64,000 nucleotides of DNA from Pseudomonas sp. dw_358 (GTDB lineage Bacteria; Pseudomonadota; Gammaproteobacteria; Pseudomonadales; Pseudomonadaceae), in contig NZ_JAAVUX010000005.1 of assembly GCF_018449655.1 (NCBI RefSeq), positions 186,001-250,000 of the forward strand. The letters are read 5' to 3'. Shown here in pieces: positions 33,197-42,055 of this stretch (the stretch's first letter is position 1; every line of letters starts with the position of its first letter). Under the pieces are notes generated by a model. It was not told the origin of the DNA and searched no databases. It worked only from the letters and a program-made list of their open reading frames with translations. A program made the position numbers and the translations under genes.

Positions 33197-34861
33197 GTGA
33201 CCAAGCCTCCCGAGCCCATGCGCTTGCTATTGCTGGCCCCCCAGCCACACTGGGCAGCGGCGTTACAGCTGTGCGTGGCGGCTTTGGGCGGCCACCTCAC
33301 GCTGGTCACCGAAACCACCTGGGAGGCCCTCAGCCAGCATGTGGACGATTCGCGCACCTGCCTGCTGCTGACCACCTTGGCCCTGCGTCCGAGCGCTTCG
33401 GTCTGTGCCCTGCCGGTGGTGTTGCTGCTGGATCAGGAACCGGCCCAGCTGCCCATCGATGTGAGTGATTGGCTGGTCAAGGAGGCGTTGACCACCGATA
33501 CATTGCGGCGCTGCCTGCGCCACGTCCGCGAGCGCGCGGTCCTGGAAAACACTTTGTCGCGCCTTGCCGAGCAGGACCCGTTGACCGGCATCGCCAATCG
33601 CCAGGGTTTCCAGACGTTGCTCGCCGCTCGCCTGGATGAGCACGATGGCCTGGGAGTGGCGCTGGGCCACCTGGACCTTGACAACTTTCGCTACGCCAAT
33701 GACGCCCTCGGCCATCAGGCCGGCGACCGACTTATCCTGCAGGTGGTGGGCCGCCTCAAGAGCCAGCTCGACAGCGGCGACAAGCTCGCTCGCCTGGGCA
33801 GCGATGAGTTCGCCCTGTTGATTGATACACGCAGTGATCCGGGTCGGGCCCTCGCGCTGGCCGAAGAGATCATCGAAGTCATGGCCGAGCCTTACTGGAT
33901 CGACGGTGAAAGCCTGCTGATCGGCTGTAGCCTCGGCATTGCCCACGCCCGTTTGCGGGCAGGGGCCGACCCTTTGATGTGGCATGCCCATATCGCCATG
34001 CAGCAGGCCAAGAGCATCCAGGGCTGCACCTTTCACGTGTTCGACGAGCACCTCAACCGCGACGCTCGCAGCATGGCGGACCTGGAAGGTGAGCTGCGCC
34101 GGGCACTGCGCCGTGACGAGCTGGAACTGCATTACCAGCCGCGGCTGGACCTGCACAGCGGGCGCATTGTCGGTCTCGAGGCGCTGGTGCGTTGGCGCCA
34201 CGCCGAGCGCGGCCTGCTGCCGCCCAGCGACTTCGTGCCGCTGGCCGAGCAGAGTGGGCTGATCGTGCCCTTGGGCTACTGGGTCATCTCCCGTGCCCTG
34301 CGAGACATGCAGGCCTTGCGCGAGCAGGGTATCGAGCCACTGCACATGGCGATCAACCTTTCATTCCGACAGTTTCATGACAGCCAGCTGCTGGCGACCC
34401 TGAGCCGTCTGATCATTGAGCGGGGCGTGGACGCGCGCTGGCTGGAGTTCGAGCTGACCGAAACGGCGGTCATGCGCCGCAATGAACTGGTCAAGCAGAC
34501 CATGGATGCCCTCGGCCACCTGGGCGTACGTTTCTCCCTGGATGACTTCGGCACCGGTTTTTCTTCGTTCGTGCACCTGAACAACCTCCCGATCGCCTTG
34601 CTGAAGATCGACAAGAGCTTCGTCGGCGGCATGGAAACCCGTGAAGAAAACCGAAAGCTGGTGCACGCGATGGTCAACCTGGCGCACAACCTCAACCTGG
34701 AGGTGGTCGCCGAAGGTGTAGAGACCACCGCCCAGTTGGGCTTTCTGCGGGATTTTGGTTGCGATCAGATCCAGGGTTACCTGATCAGCAAACCTCTGCC
34801 TTTGGTCGAGCTGGTCGAGCACCTGCAGGCAGCACCGGGGCTTCAGGCGTTGCAGGCTTGA
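33197..34861 (+). CDS. GGDEF-EAL protein, probable c-di-GMP phosphodiesterase (ProE-like)
   Basis: This 554-residue protein has a degenerate receiver-like N-terminus (about 1-110), a GGDEF domain whose signature is GSDEF (201-205), and an EAL domain from about 300. The EAL domain has EALVR, NLSFRQF, TETAVM, DDFGTGFSS, IDKSFV and AEGVET, so phosphodiesterase residues are intact while the cyclase motif is altered. It probably degrades c-di-GMP, like ProE of P. aeruginosa at the same locus. The GTG at 33197 has AGGAG 5 bp upstream. Its last 77 bp overlap the convergent MATE gene. Confidence 0.88.
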   Translation: MTKPPEPMRLLLLAPQPHWAAALQLCVAALGGHLTLVTETTWEALSQHVDDSRTCLLLTTLALRPSASVCALPVVLLLDQEPAQLPIDVSDWLVKEALTTDTLRRCLRHVRERAVLENTLSRLAEQDPLTGIANRQGFQTLLAARLDEHDGLGVALGHLDLDNFRYANDALGHQAGDRLILQVVGRLKSQLDSGDKLARLGSDEFALLIDTRSDPGRALALAEEIIEVMAEPYWIDGESLLIGCSLGIAHARLRAGADPLMWHAHIAMQQAKSIQGCTFHVFDEHLNRDARSMADLEGELRRALRRDELELHYQPRLDLHSGRIVGLEALVRWRHAERGLLPPSDFVPLAEQSGLIVPLGYWVISRALRDMQALREQGIEPLHMAINLSFRQFHDSQLLATLSRLIIERGVDARWLEFELTETAVMRRNELVKQTMDALGHLGVRFSLDDFGTGFSSFVHLNNLPIALLKIDKSFVGGMETREENRKLVHAMVNLAHNLNLEVVAEGVETTAQLGFLRDFGCDQIQGYLISKPLPLVELVEHLQAAPGLQALQA

Positions 34862-36221
34862 GTGCCTGCGCGACCAGCCGCTGGCGCATGCGCCATTCGA
34901 AGGCCAGCGTCAGGCTGACGGCCGCACAGGCCAGGCCCAGTGCCAACCCCCACCAGACGCCCACCGCACCGTAGCCGAACTCGAACGCCAGCAGCCAGGC
35001 CACGGGTGCGCCGATCAGCCAGTAGTTGACCAGCCCCATCAGAAAGGTGGTGCGTGCATCTTTCAGGCCGCGGATCGCCCCCATGGCGATGGTCTGCACA
35101 CCATCGAACAGTTCGAACCAGGCAGCAATCGCCAGCAGGCTGACCGCCAGTTGGATGACCGGTGCGAATGCCGGGTCATTGGGGTCGAGAAACAAAGTGA
35201 CCAGACGCTTGGCGCCGAGCCAGAACAGGACGGCAAAGCCACACATCGCCAGTGCCCCGAAGCCGATCCCCACCCGCCCGGTCAGCCGTGCGGCCTCCAG
35301 GCGGCCGGCGCCATAATGCTGGCCGATGCGCATGGTCACCGCATAGGACAGGCCGGCCGGCACCATGAAGGCCACCGAGACGATCTGCAGGGCAATCTGG
35401 TGGGCGGCCAACTGCGTGCTGCCCATGGTGCCCATGCACAACGCCGCGAAGGCGAACAGCCCGACCTCCACCGCATAGGTGCCGCCGATGGGCAGCCCAA
35501 GGCGCCACAACTCGCGCAAGGCCGGCAACGACAAATGCAGCACCCCACGACGGATCGAGTAACGAGCGTAGGCGGGGTGACGCCCGATGTGCCAGGCCAG
35601 CGCCAGCGCCATGGCATTGGCCACTACGGCAGTGACCAGGCCGATGCCCACCAGGCCCATCTTCGGTACGCCGAACAGCCCCTCGATGAAGATGTGGTTG
35701 AGGCCATAGTTCAGCGCGGTGCCCAGCAGGCTGATCACCATGATCGGGCTGCTGCGGCCGATGGCGCTGCTGAACCCGCGCAGGGCAAAGAAACTCAAGT
35801 AGCCGGGCAGGGCCAGCGGCAGCAGGGTGAGGAACTGGCTGGCGAATTCGACGTTCTCGGCCCGCTGGCCGAACAGCAGCAGGATCGGCGAGAGATTCCA
35901 CAGCAGCAGGGCAGCCGCCAAGGCCATGATCCACGCCAGCCACAGCCCGGCCTGGGTCAGGCGTGTGGCGCCCAGCGTGTCGCCGGCGCCCTGGCGGATA
36001 GACACCAAGGTGCCCACGGCAGCCATCACACCGAGGCAGAAAATCGACACGAACGAGTAGCTGGCCGCGCCCAGCCCGCCCCCGGCCAGCGCTTGCGGGC
36101 TCAGCCGGGCCATCATCAGGGTGTCAGTCAACACCATCAGCATGTGCGCCAATTGCGAGGCAATCAGCGGCCCGGCCAACCGCAGCAGGGCGCGAAGTTC
36201 GATACGGGCAGGGGCGTGCAT
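34785..36221 (-). CDS. MATE family efflux transporter (NorM-like)
   Basis: This 478-residue protein has twelve hydrophobic segments and the N-terminal MATE signature (LAGPLIASQLAHMLMVLTDTLMMARL). It is expected to export cationic drugs or dyes with Na+ or H+ exchange. The C-terminal 25 residues are coded in the stretch shared with the convergent GSDEF-EAL gene. It is divergent from a LysR gene, which may control it. Confidence 0.9.
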   Translation of the reverse strand: MHAPARIELRALLRLAGPLIASQLAHMLMVLTDTLMMARLSPQALAGGGLGAASYSFVSIFCLGVMAAVGTLVSIRQGAGDTLGATRLTQAGLWLAWIMALAAALLLWNLSPILLLFGQRAENVEFASQFLTLLPLALPGYLSFFALRGFSSAIGRSSPIMVISLLGTALNYGLNHIFIEGLFGVPKMGLVGIGLVTAVVANAMALALAWHIGRHPAYARYSIRRGVLHLSLPALRELWRLGLPIGGTYAVEVGLFAFAALCMGTMGSTQLAAHQIALQIVSVAFMVPAGLSYAVTMRIGQHYGAGRLEAARLTGRVGIGFGALAMCGFAVLFWLGAKRLVTLFLDPNDPAFAPVIQLAVSLLAIAAWFELFDGVQTIAMGAIRGLKDARTTFLMGLVNYWLIGAPVAWLLAFEFGYGAVGVWWGLALGLACAAVSLTLAFEWRMRQRLVAQALKPATPEAPVLPAGARPARPKAEVC

Positions 36222-36291
36222 GGCGAAGGGCTCGATTCAAGAAGAACAGGAGCGGCGATTGTCGGGCTTGCGCGGCCCCGGCACAAAAGGA

Positions 36292-36318
36292 TAAAACCGA
36301 TGCCTCACATGAGTTTTA
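36292..36318. promoter_or_regulatory. Inverted repeat between MATE and LysR genes
   Basis: TAAAAC and GTTTTA are perfect inverted copies separated by 15 bp, 32 bp before the LysR start. This could be the binding site of the LysR protein. Confidence 0.35.
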
Positions 36319-36349
36319 ATCATGCTGGTGCGTCGCTCAGGAGAGCCCC

Positions 36350-37270
36350 ATGCCTCGTCGTCTTCCGCCGCTATATGCCCTTCGCGCCTTCGAGGCGGCG
36401 GCCAGGCACAGTTCGTTCACCCGCGCCGCCGAAGAGCTCTCCATTACTCAAAGTGCGGTCAGCCGACACATCCGCACGTTGGAAGCGTATTTCGGATGCC
36501 GCCTGTTTCAGCGCAACGGTCGCAACCTGCAACTCACCGAGTCGGCGCGGACTTTGCTGCCGGGTGTGCGGGATGGCTTCAGCGCTCTGGAGCGGGCTTG
36601 TGACACCTTGGGCAGTGAAGATCACATCCTGCGCATGAAGGCGCCCTCCACCCTGACCATGCGCTGGCTGCTGGCCCGGCTCAGTCGCTTTCGGCATTTG
36701 CAGGAGGGTAATGAGGTGCAATTGACCAGCGCCTGGATGGAGATCGATCACGTCGACTTCAACCATGAGCCTTTTGACTGCGCGGTGCTCCTGGGCACCG
36801 GCAACTTTCCCCCGGACTGGCAAGTGATCGCCTTGTTCCCGGAATGGCTGGTGCCAGTGGGGTCGCCGCAACTGCTGACCGATGCGCCCTGGACCGTCGA
36901 GCAGCTGGCCGCCGCCGAACTCTTGCACCCGACCCCAGACCGCCGCGACTGGCGCACCTGGCTGACCCGCATGCAACTGGACGAACAGGTGTCGCTCAAG
37001 GGTGGGCAGGCGTTCGACACCCTCGAATTGGGGATGATTGCTGCCGCCCGGGGCTACGGCGTGGCCATCGGTGACTTGCTGATGGTGGCCGAAGACGTCG
37101 CCCAGGCGCGGCTCAGCCTTCCCTGGCCGACGGCCGTGGCCAGTGGCGAGGTATATTACCTGGTGTGGCCCAAGACCCGACCCGGTGGCGAACGTTTGCG
37201 ACGGCTGGGGGAATTTCTTCAGGCCGAGGTGGCTGCCATGATATTGCCATCTGTTACCCTGTTGTCCTGA
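36350..37270 (+). CDS. LysR-family transcriptional regulator (GcvA-like)
   Basis: This 306-residue regulator has the GcvA-type N-terminus (LPPLYALRAFEAAARHSSFTRAAEEL, then ITQSAVSRHI) and a C-terminal effector-binding domain. GcvA relatives respond to amino acids, but the effector here is unknown. AGGAG lies 8 bp before ATG 36350. It is divergent from the MATE pump. Confidence 0.88.
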   Translation: MPRRLPPLYALRAFEAAARHSSFTRAAEELSITQSAVSRHIRTLEAYFGCRLFQRNGRNLQLTESARTLLPGVRDGFSALERACDTLGSEDHILRMKAPSTLTMRWLLARLSRFRHLQEGNEVQLTSAWMEIDHVDFNHEPFDCAVLLGTGNFPPDWQVIALFPEWLVPVGSPQLLTDAPWTVEQLAAAELLHPTPDRRDWRTWLTRMQLDEQVSLKGGQAFDTLELGMIAAARGYGVAIGDLLMVAEDVAQARLSLPWPTAVASGEVYYLVWPKTRPGGERLRRLGEFLQAEVAAMILPSVTLLS

Positions 37271-37431
37271 GTTCAGTTCGTCCGCAGGTTCCCTCGCTAA
37301 AGATCTGCTTTGCCCCGCCGACTTGTTAGGCACGGGGGCATCCTTGTACTCGCGTATTCCCCACCCGTTTTTCAATTGATCACAAAGCGTGTCCGGCGTG
37401 CCTGCGTCCCGCGTTTTGTCAGGAGACACCC

Positions 37432-39420
37432 ATGCCTCAACCTCGCGCCCGGATTGCGACGCAACTCGGTATTGCCCTTGCCGTGATTCTCGCGCTGGTC
37501 ATCAGCCTCAGCACAGCGTTCGCCCTGCGCTCGCTGGACACTGCCAGCCTGACCATCCGTGAAGAGCACATGCACAGCGAGGCTCGGTTGCTGGCCGAGC
37601 AACTCACCACCTTTCACAGCAGCCTGCGTGACAGCACTCAGCGACTCAGTGGCCTGTTCGAACGGCGGTTCTCTGCCGGCTTGAGCATGACCGCCGACAA
37701 GCCGATCACCGTCGGCAGCCTGCAGACGCCGACCTTGCAGTTGGGCGACGAGGTGCTGAACAACAACTTCGCCGAAGTCGATGACTTCCATAACCTCACC
37801 GCCGGCGTAGCGACCCTGTTCGTGCGCAGCGGCAATGACTTCGTGCGGGTCAGCACCTCGCTGACCAAGCAAGACGGCAGCCGCGCCATCGGCACCCTGC
37901 TCGATCATCAGCACCCGGCCTATCAGCGCCTGCTGGCCGGGCAAAACTATGTGGGCCGCGCGGTGCTGTTCGATCGTTCGTACATGACCCAGTACACCCC
38001 TGTCACCGACAAGAGTGGCCAGGTCATTGCGGTGCTGTTCGTCGGCTTCGACTATACCGATGCCCAGAACGCGCAGTTCGACAACCTGCGGCGCTTTCGC
38101 ATCGGCCAGACCGGTTCGCTCGCCCTGCTCGATGAGCAAGGCAAGTGGCTGGTCGCGCCGGCTGGCGTGAAGAACGTCGAGAAAGCCGCCGGCCTGATCG
38201 CCGACCTGGCCAAAAAGCCCGGCAAAGGTGCGTTCTGGAGCGACACCGACGAAGACTTCTACAGTGTACCGATGCCCTTTGCCGGCGGCCCCTGGACCGT
38301 GGTAGCGAGCATGCCCAAGGCTGAAGTGCGCGCCGTCACATGGAGTGTGGGCACCCAGCTGACCATCGGCAGCCTGATCGCCATGCTGTTGGCCGTCGGC
38401 GCCGCGATCTGGCTGCTGCGCAGCAAACTGCGCCCGTTGGCCGACCTGGTGCGCCAGGCTGAAGCCTTGGGTGCCGGGGATCTGGATGCCCGCCTGCAGG
38501 TCTCCAGCAACGATGAGATTGGTCAGCTGGCCAGCAGCTTCAACCACATGGGCGAAGCCCTGGCCACCATGGTCTTGCACATCCGCTCGGCCGCGCAGCA
38601 GGTCAGCTCGCGCTCCGAAGAGCTGTCGACCCTGTCTGCCGGCGCCTATACCGGCATGGAAGCGCAGTCCGGGGAAATCACCAGTATGGCCGGTGCGGTC
38701 GAAGAGTTCAGCGCCACTTCGTTGAACATTGCCGACAACATGGGCGACACCCAGCGCATGGCCCAGGACAACGTCCAGCAGACCCGCATCGGCCGTAGTG
38801 CCATGACCGAGGCGTCCGACTCCCTCGAGCTGATCGCCGGCGCCCTGGGCAGCACCGCGACTGTGGTCAATACCCTGGGCCAGCGCTCCCAGGAGATCGG
38901 CGGGATTATCAGCGTGATCACCTCCATTGCCGACCAGACCAACCTGCTGGCGCTGAACGCGGCCATTGAAGCGGCCCGGGCCGGCGAACAGGGCCGGGGC
39001 TTTGCGGTGGTGGCCGATGAAGTGCGCAGCCTGGCGTCACGCACCCGCAGCGCCACTGACGAGATCTCGGTGATGATCAGCAGTATTCAGCAGGAAACCA
39101 GCAATGCCATTGCCACCATGGAGCAAGGCAATGCCCTGATGAAAGAAGGCCTGGCGCGCAATGCCAAAGTCGCGGCGGCGCTGGAACAGATCGACGAGCA
39201 AAGCCGCTCGGCGGGCCAGCAGTTCTCGGCCATCAATACCGCCACCCAGGAGCAGAGCAGCACCGCTACCTTGCTCAGCAGCAACCTGCAGAGCATTGCC
39301 ATGGCCAACAGCGAACAGCGCGAGGTGGTGTCCCACCTGGCCGTTACCGCCCGGGAAATGGAAGGCCTGGCGGCCGAGCTGCGTGAAGAAGTGGACCGGT
39401 TTCGGGTGCGTAACGGCTGA
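37432..39420 (+). CDS. Methyl-accepting chemotaxis protein with Cache sensor
   Basis: This 662-residue chemoreceptor has a first membrane helix (about 11-32), a large Cache_3-Cache_2-type periplasmic domain (about 35-300, with the [18 protein letters not shown] beta segment), a second helix (about 305-327) and a HAMP domain. The signalling tip [20 protein letters not shown] is intact. It lacks a C-terminal CheR-docking pentapeptide. The ligand is unknown; its neighbours in amino-acid catabolism suggest an organic or amino acid. Confidence 0.92.
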   Translation: MPQPRARIATQLGIALAVILALVISLSTAFALRSLDTASLTIREEHMHSEARLLAEQLTTFHSSLRDSTQRLSGLFERRFSAGLSMTADKPITVGSLQTPTLQLGDEVLNNNFAEVDDFHNLTAGVATLFVRSGNDFVRVSTSLTKQDGSRAIGTLLDHQHPAYQRLLAGQNYVGRAVLFDRSYMTQYTPVTDKSGQVIAVLFVGFDYTDAQNAQFDNLRRFRIGQTGSLALLDEQGKWLVAPAGVKNVEKAAGLIADLAKKPGKGAFWSDTDEDFYSVPMPFAGGPWTVVASMPKAEVRAVTWSVGTQLTIGSLIAMLLAVGAAIWLLRSKLRPLADLVRQAEALGAGDLDARLQVSSNDEIGQLASSFNHMGEALATMVLHIRSAAQQVSSRSEELSTLSAGAYTGMEAQSGEITSMAGAVEEFSATSLNIADNMGDTQRMAQDNVQQTRIGRSAMTEASDSLELIAGALGSTATVVNTLGQRSQEIGGIISVITSIADQTNLLALNAAIEAARAGEQGRGFAVVADEVRSLASRTRSATDEISVMISSIQQETSNAIATMEQGNALMKEGLARNAKVAAALEQIDEQSRSAGQQFSAINTATQEQSSTATLLSSNLQSIAMANSEQREVVSHLAVTAREMEGLAAELREEVDRFRVRNG

Positions 39421-39482
39421 TAGACCGGGTCGCCTCCATCGAGGCCCAAGCTTGCTGCCAGTCTCGGCGTGTGAGGTTCACA

Positions 39483-39510
39483 CTGTGGGAGCAGGGCTTG
39501 CCCGCGATGG
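39483..39510 (+). repeat. Pseudomonas REP element, single
   Basis: CTGTGGGAGCAGGGCTTGCC followed by CGCGATGG is the standard palindromic Pseudomonas REP. It lies between the chemoreceptor and hglS ends, a convergent site typical for such repeats. Confidence 0.85.
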
Positions 39511-39523
39511 GTGCGACCCGGTC

Positions 39524-40897
39524 TCAGGCCAACACCGCCAGCCCCAACCGCACCGCACACTGCTCCAACGAGCGCCGCTCGGTCTCGGCATACAGCGCCA
39601 AATCATCCAGCACCTGGGCCCCCAGCGCCGCTTCGAAATCCACGCGGTTTGACTGCCCTTCATAGCCGATCTGGGTGCTGTCCCCCAGGTTGGACTGGAA
39701 GATCCCCGCCGCGCTCACCGGCAAGAAATCCTCATACACCAACGGTTCGCAGCGTACATGCCCGGCCCCGAGCAGCTCGGCTAATGAGCCTTGCACAGAA
39801 GCCGGCGCATCGTCGCTGACGAAATAGCGAAAGTACGCCAGCCCTTGCTCGCGCATCTGGGCCAGATCGTCAGGAAACGCACTGAAGTGCGCGCTCAGCA
39901 ATTGCATGTACTGCTCGGCATTGCCCTCGGCCGGTACCCCCGACAAGGCCTCGCGAGAAGTGTCCAGCAGCCGGTCATAGAGCGCCCGGCCCTTGGGCGT
40001 CAGCGCCGCGCCACGCTGCTCTATTTCACCAAAGCGCGCCGTGTGGCGGCCCTGGCCGTCGGTGAAGGCGACGTTTTCCTGCAAGGCCTTGAAGCTGGTC
40101 TGGCGCAGCAGGATTGGCTGCCGACGCGGTGGTGGGCCCTCGATCACTGCCTTGGGAGTAATGCCCTTGGCGGGCATGAGCGCCTGCACCTGATCTATGT
40201 CCAAGGTCCGTGGTGTCAGGTGATTGATGTGCGGGCCCTTGAATGCCACTACGTCGGCGATCAGTCGATGCTGGTCATGTAGCTGTTGGTATTGCTCGGC
40301 GCTGACAGTGGCGTGGTGATGCCAGCGGAAGGTTTCCAGGGCCTGCTGGATAAAGTCCTCGGCGTCGTCGTCGCTCAACCCGCCCTGGCTTTCGAAGCGC
40401 TCGATCAGCATTCGAGCCTGAGGTGTGAAGATGTCGCGCCGGCTCAGCAGCGAGGCGGCCAGCTCGCGCAGCGCCACATCTTCGATCAGCTCCAGGCGCA
40501 GCAGCGAAGTGAATACCCGAAACGGGCTGACCTGCAGCGAGGTTTCGTGCACCGCCCGAAACGCCGTGGAATGCACCGGCACCCCGGCGGTGGTCAGGTC
40601 GTAATAGCCCACCGGCTGCATGCCCATGACCGCGAACAGCCGGCGCAGGGTGGCCAGCTCTTCGGCAGTGCCCACCCGAATGGCGCCATGACGTTCCTGA
40701 TCGAGCCGCTGGATTTCACCGGTGCGACGCAGGGATTCGGCCAGGGCCGGCGAGGCGTTCATCACCACTTGGTTGACCTCCTCCACCAGAGCCAGCAAGG
40801 CGCCATACAACGGCACCTCCTGTTTGTACATGGCGGACATGGCGCCAGAGAACCGGGCGCGGATCAAGTCGGGGCTGGTGAAGGTCGGCGTGGGCAT
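39524..40897 (-). CDS. hglS: 2-oxoadipate dioxygenase/decarboxylase HglS (DUF1338)
   Basis: HglS converts 2-oxoadipate to D-2-hydroxyglutarate in D-lysine catabolism, using a bound metal. This 457-residue DUF1338 protein has His70 and Arg74 in RHGAIR, His226 in GPHINH and a Glu near 291-293 (FGEIEQRG), matching the residues described for P. putida HglS. The start MPTPTFTSPD has GGAG 6 bp upstream. It is adjacent to a LysR gene, amaB and amaA, the same set as the P. putida lysine locus. Confidence 0.92.
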   Translation of the reverse strand: MPTPTFTSPDLIRARFSGAMSAMYKQEVPLYGALLALVEEVNQVVMNASPALAESLRRTGEIQRLDQERHGAIRVGTAEELATLRRLFAVMGMQPVGYYDLTTAGVPVHSTAFRAVHETSLQVSPFRVFTSLLRLELIEDVALRELAASLLSRRDIFTPQARMLIERFESQGGLSDDDAEDFIQQALETFRWHHHATVSAEQYQQLHDQHRLIADVVAFKGPHINHLTPRTLDIDQVQALMPAKGITPKAVIEGPPPRRQPILLRQTSFKALQENVAFTDGQGRHTARFGEIEQRGAALTPKGRALYDRLLDTSREALSGVPAEGNAEQYMQLLSAHFSAFPDDLAQMREQGLAYFRYFVSDDAPASVQGSLAELLGAGHVRCEPLVYEDFLPVSAAGIFQSNLGDSTQIGYEGQSNRVDFEAALGAQVLDDLALYAETERRSLEQCAVRLGLAVLA

Positions 40898-41003
40898 TGA
40901 GGGCTCCATGGGAGAAGACTGCGCAAGCCCATCGCGGGCTGCGCGCGCTCTTGCATGAAACGGTTGGTGGCCCTTGTGGCGCAAGCGAAAAAAAGTCGAA
41001 GTA

Positions 41004-41912
41004 TCATTCCGTTTTTTCCTGCACAGGCGGCAATTGCTCGCGAATCCAGCTCACCAGATGCCGAATCTTCGGCACTTCGGCGGCGTGTTCGGCGTGGGCC
41101 ATGTAGTGCGAGCCCTTGCTGGCCATGGCGTGGGGCCAGGCCACCACCAGGCTGCCCCGGGCCAGCTCCGGCTCGGCCAGATAGCGCGGGACCAGGGCCA
41201 CCCCGCAGCCGGAAGCCGCTGCGCTCAGGCACATGAAAAAGCTGTCGAAGCGCGGGCCCTGGTAGCTATTGGGCGATTGCAGCTGCTGTTCGAGAAACCA
41301 CTCGTGCCAGGCTTCCGGCCGCGACGTGCTTTGTACCAACACTTGATCCCCGAGTTGCCCGGCGCTCTGCAAGCCGCCCGCAGGCAGCAGGTCGGGGGCG
41401 CAGACCGGCACCAGTTCTTCGCCGAACAGCTCGATGCAGGTCGCGCCCGGCCAGGTGCCCTGGCCAAAGAAAAACACCACGTCCGCCTTGGCCTGTAACA
41501 GCGCGTACGGTTCCAGTTCGTTGCGAATATCGAGCTGGATGTTCGGGTGGCGTTTGCCGAAGCCCTTGAGGTGATGGATCAGCCAACTCACCCCGAAGCT
41601 GGGCTGGGTGGCTACAGTCAACACTTGGGTTTCTTCACCGTAGGTCAGAATGTACCGGCTGGACATGTCGACCTGGGTCAGGATCTTGTTGACCTCGGCC
41701 AGGTACAGCGCCCCCGCCGGAGTCAGCTGCAAGCGCCGGCGGATGCGCAGGAACAGGTGGTGGCGCAGCATGTCTTCCAGTTGGGCCACCTGCTTGCTGA
41801 CCGCACTCTGGGTCAAGTGCAGCTCTTCGGCGGCGCGGGTAAAGCTCAGGTGGCGCGCCGCCGCTTCGAAGCACTGCAGCGCGGCCATGGAAGGAACCAG
41901 ACGTTTGGACAT
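41004..41912 (-). CDS. LysR-family regulator of the lysine/pipecolate genes
   Basis: This 302-residue LysR protein has the helix-turn-helix region AAARHLSFTRAAEELHLTQS and a substrate-binding C-terminus. It lies between hglS (same strand) and amaB (divergent), the arrangement of the P. putida lysine cluster, so it is the likely regulator of both. No clear ribosome-binding site precedes the ATG at 41912 and other upstream starts are possible, but MSKRLVPSMAALQ is the best family start. Confidence 0.87.
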   Translation of the reverse strand: MSKRLVPSMAALQCFEAAARHLSFTRAAEELHLTQSAVSKQVAQLEDMLRHHLFLRIRRRLQLTPAGALYLAEVNKILTQVDMSSRYILTYGEETQVLTVATQPSFGVSWLIHHLKGFGKRHPNIQLDIRNELEPYALLQAKADVVFFFGQGTWPGATCIELFGEELVPVCAPDLLPAGGLQSAGQLGDQVLVQSTSRPEAWHEWFLEQQLQSPNSYQGPRFDSFFMCLSAAASGCGVALVPRYLAEPELARGSLVVAWPHAMASKGSHYMAHAEHAAEVPKIRHLVSWIREQLPPVQEKTE

Positions 41913-41939
41913 GAAGGACAAGGCTCTGAAGATACAAAA

Positions 41940-41962
41940 CATCATGCCTGACCGGAATGATG
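41940..41962. promoter_or_regulatory. Perfect LysR-type dyad upstream of amaB
   Basis: CATCAT and ATGATG are exact inverted copies separated by 11 bp (41946-41956), fitting the T-N11-A LysR box. It lies in the LysR/amaB divergent gap, 27 bp from the LysR start and 93 bp before amaB. Confidence 0.6.
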
Positions 41963-42055
41963 TGCGGAATTTTGCTCGTTTGCCGGGCGGTGCCCGTCGG
42001 ATTAATACTGATCCCATCCCGAAATTCAATCACTCATCAGATGCAGGAGACGAAA

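Noticed and set aside
35151-36638. 495-codon open frame antisense to the MATE gene and into the LysR gene
   Set aside because: Its composition is rich in Gln/Arg/His repeats typical of shadows, and it conflicts with two well-supported genes.
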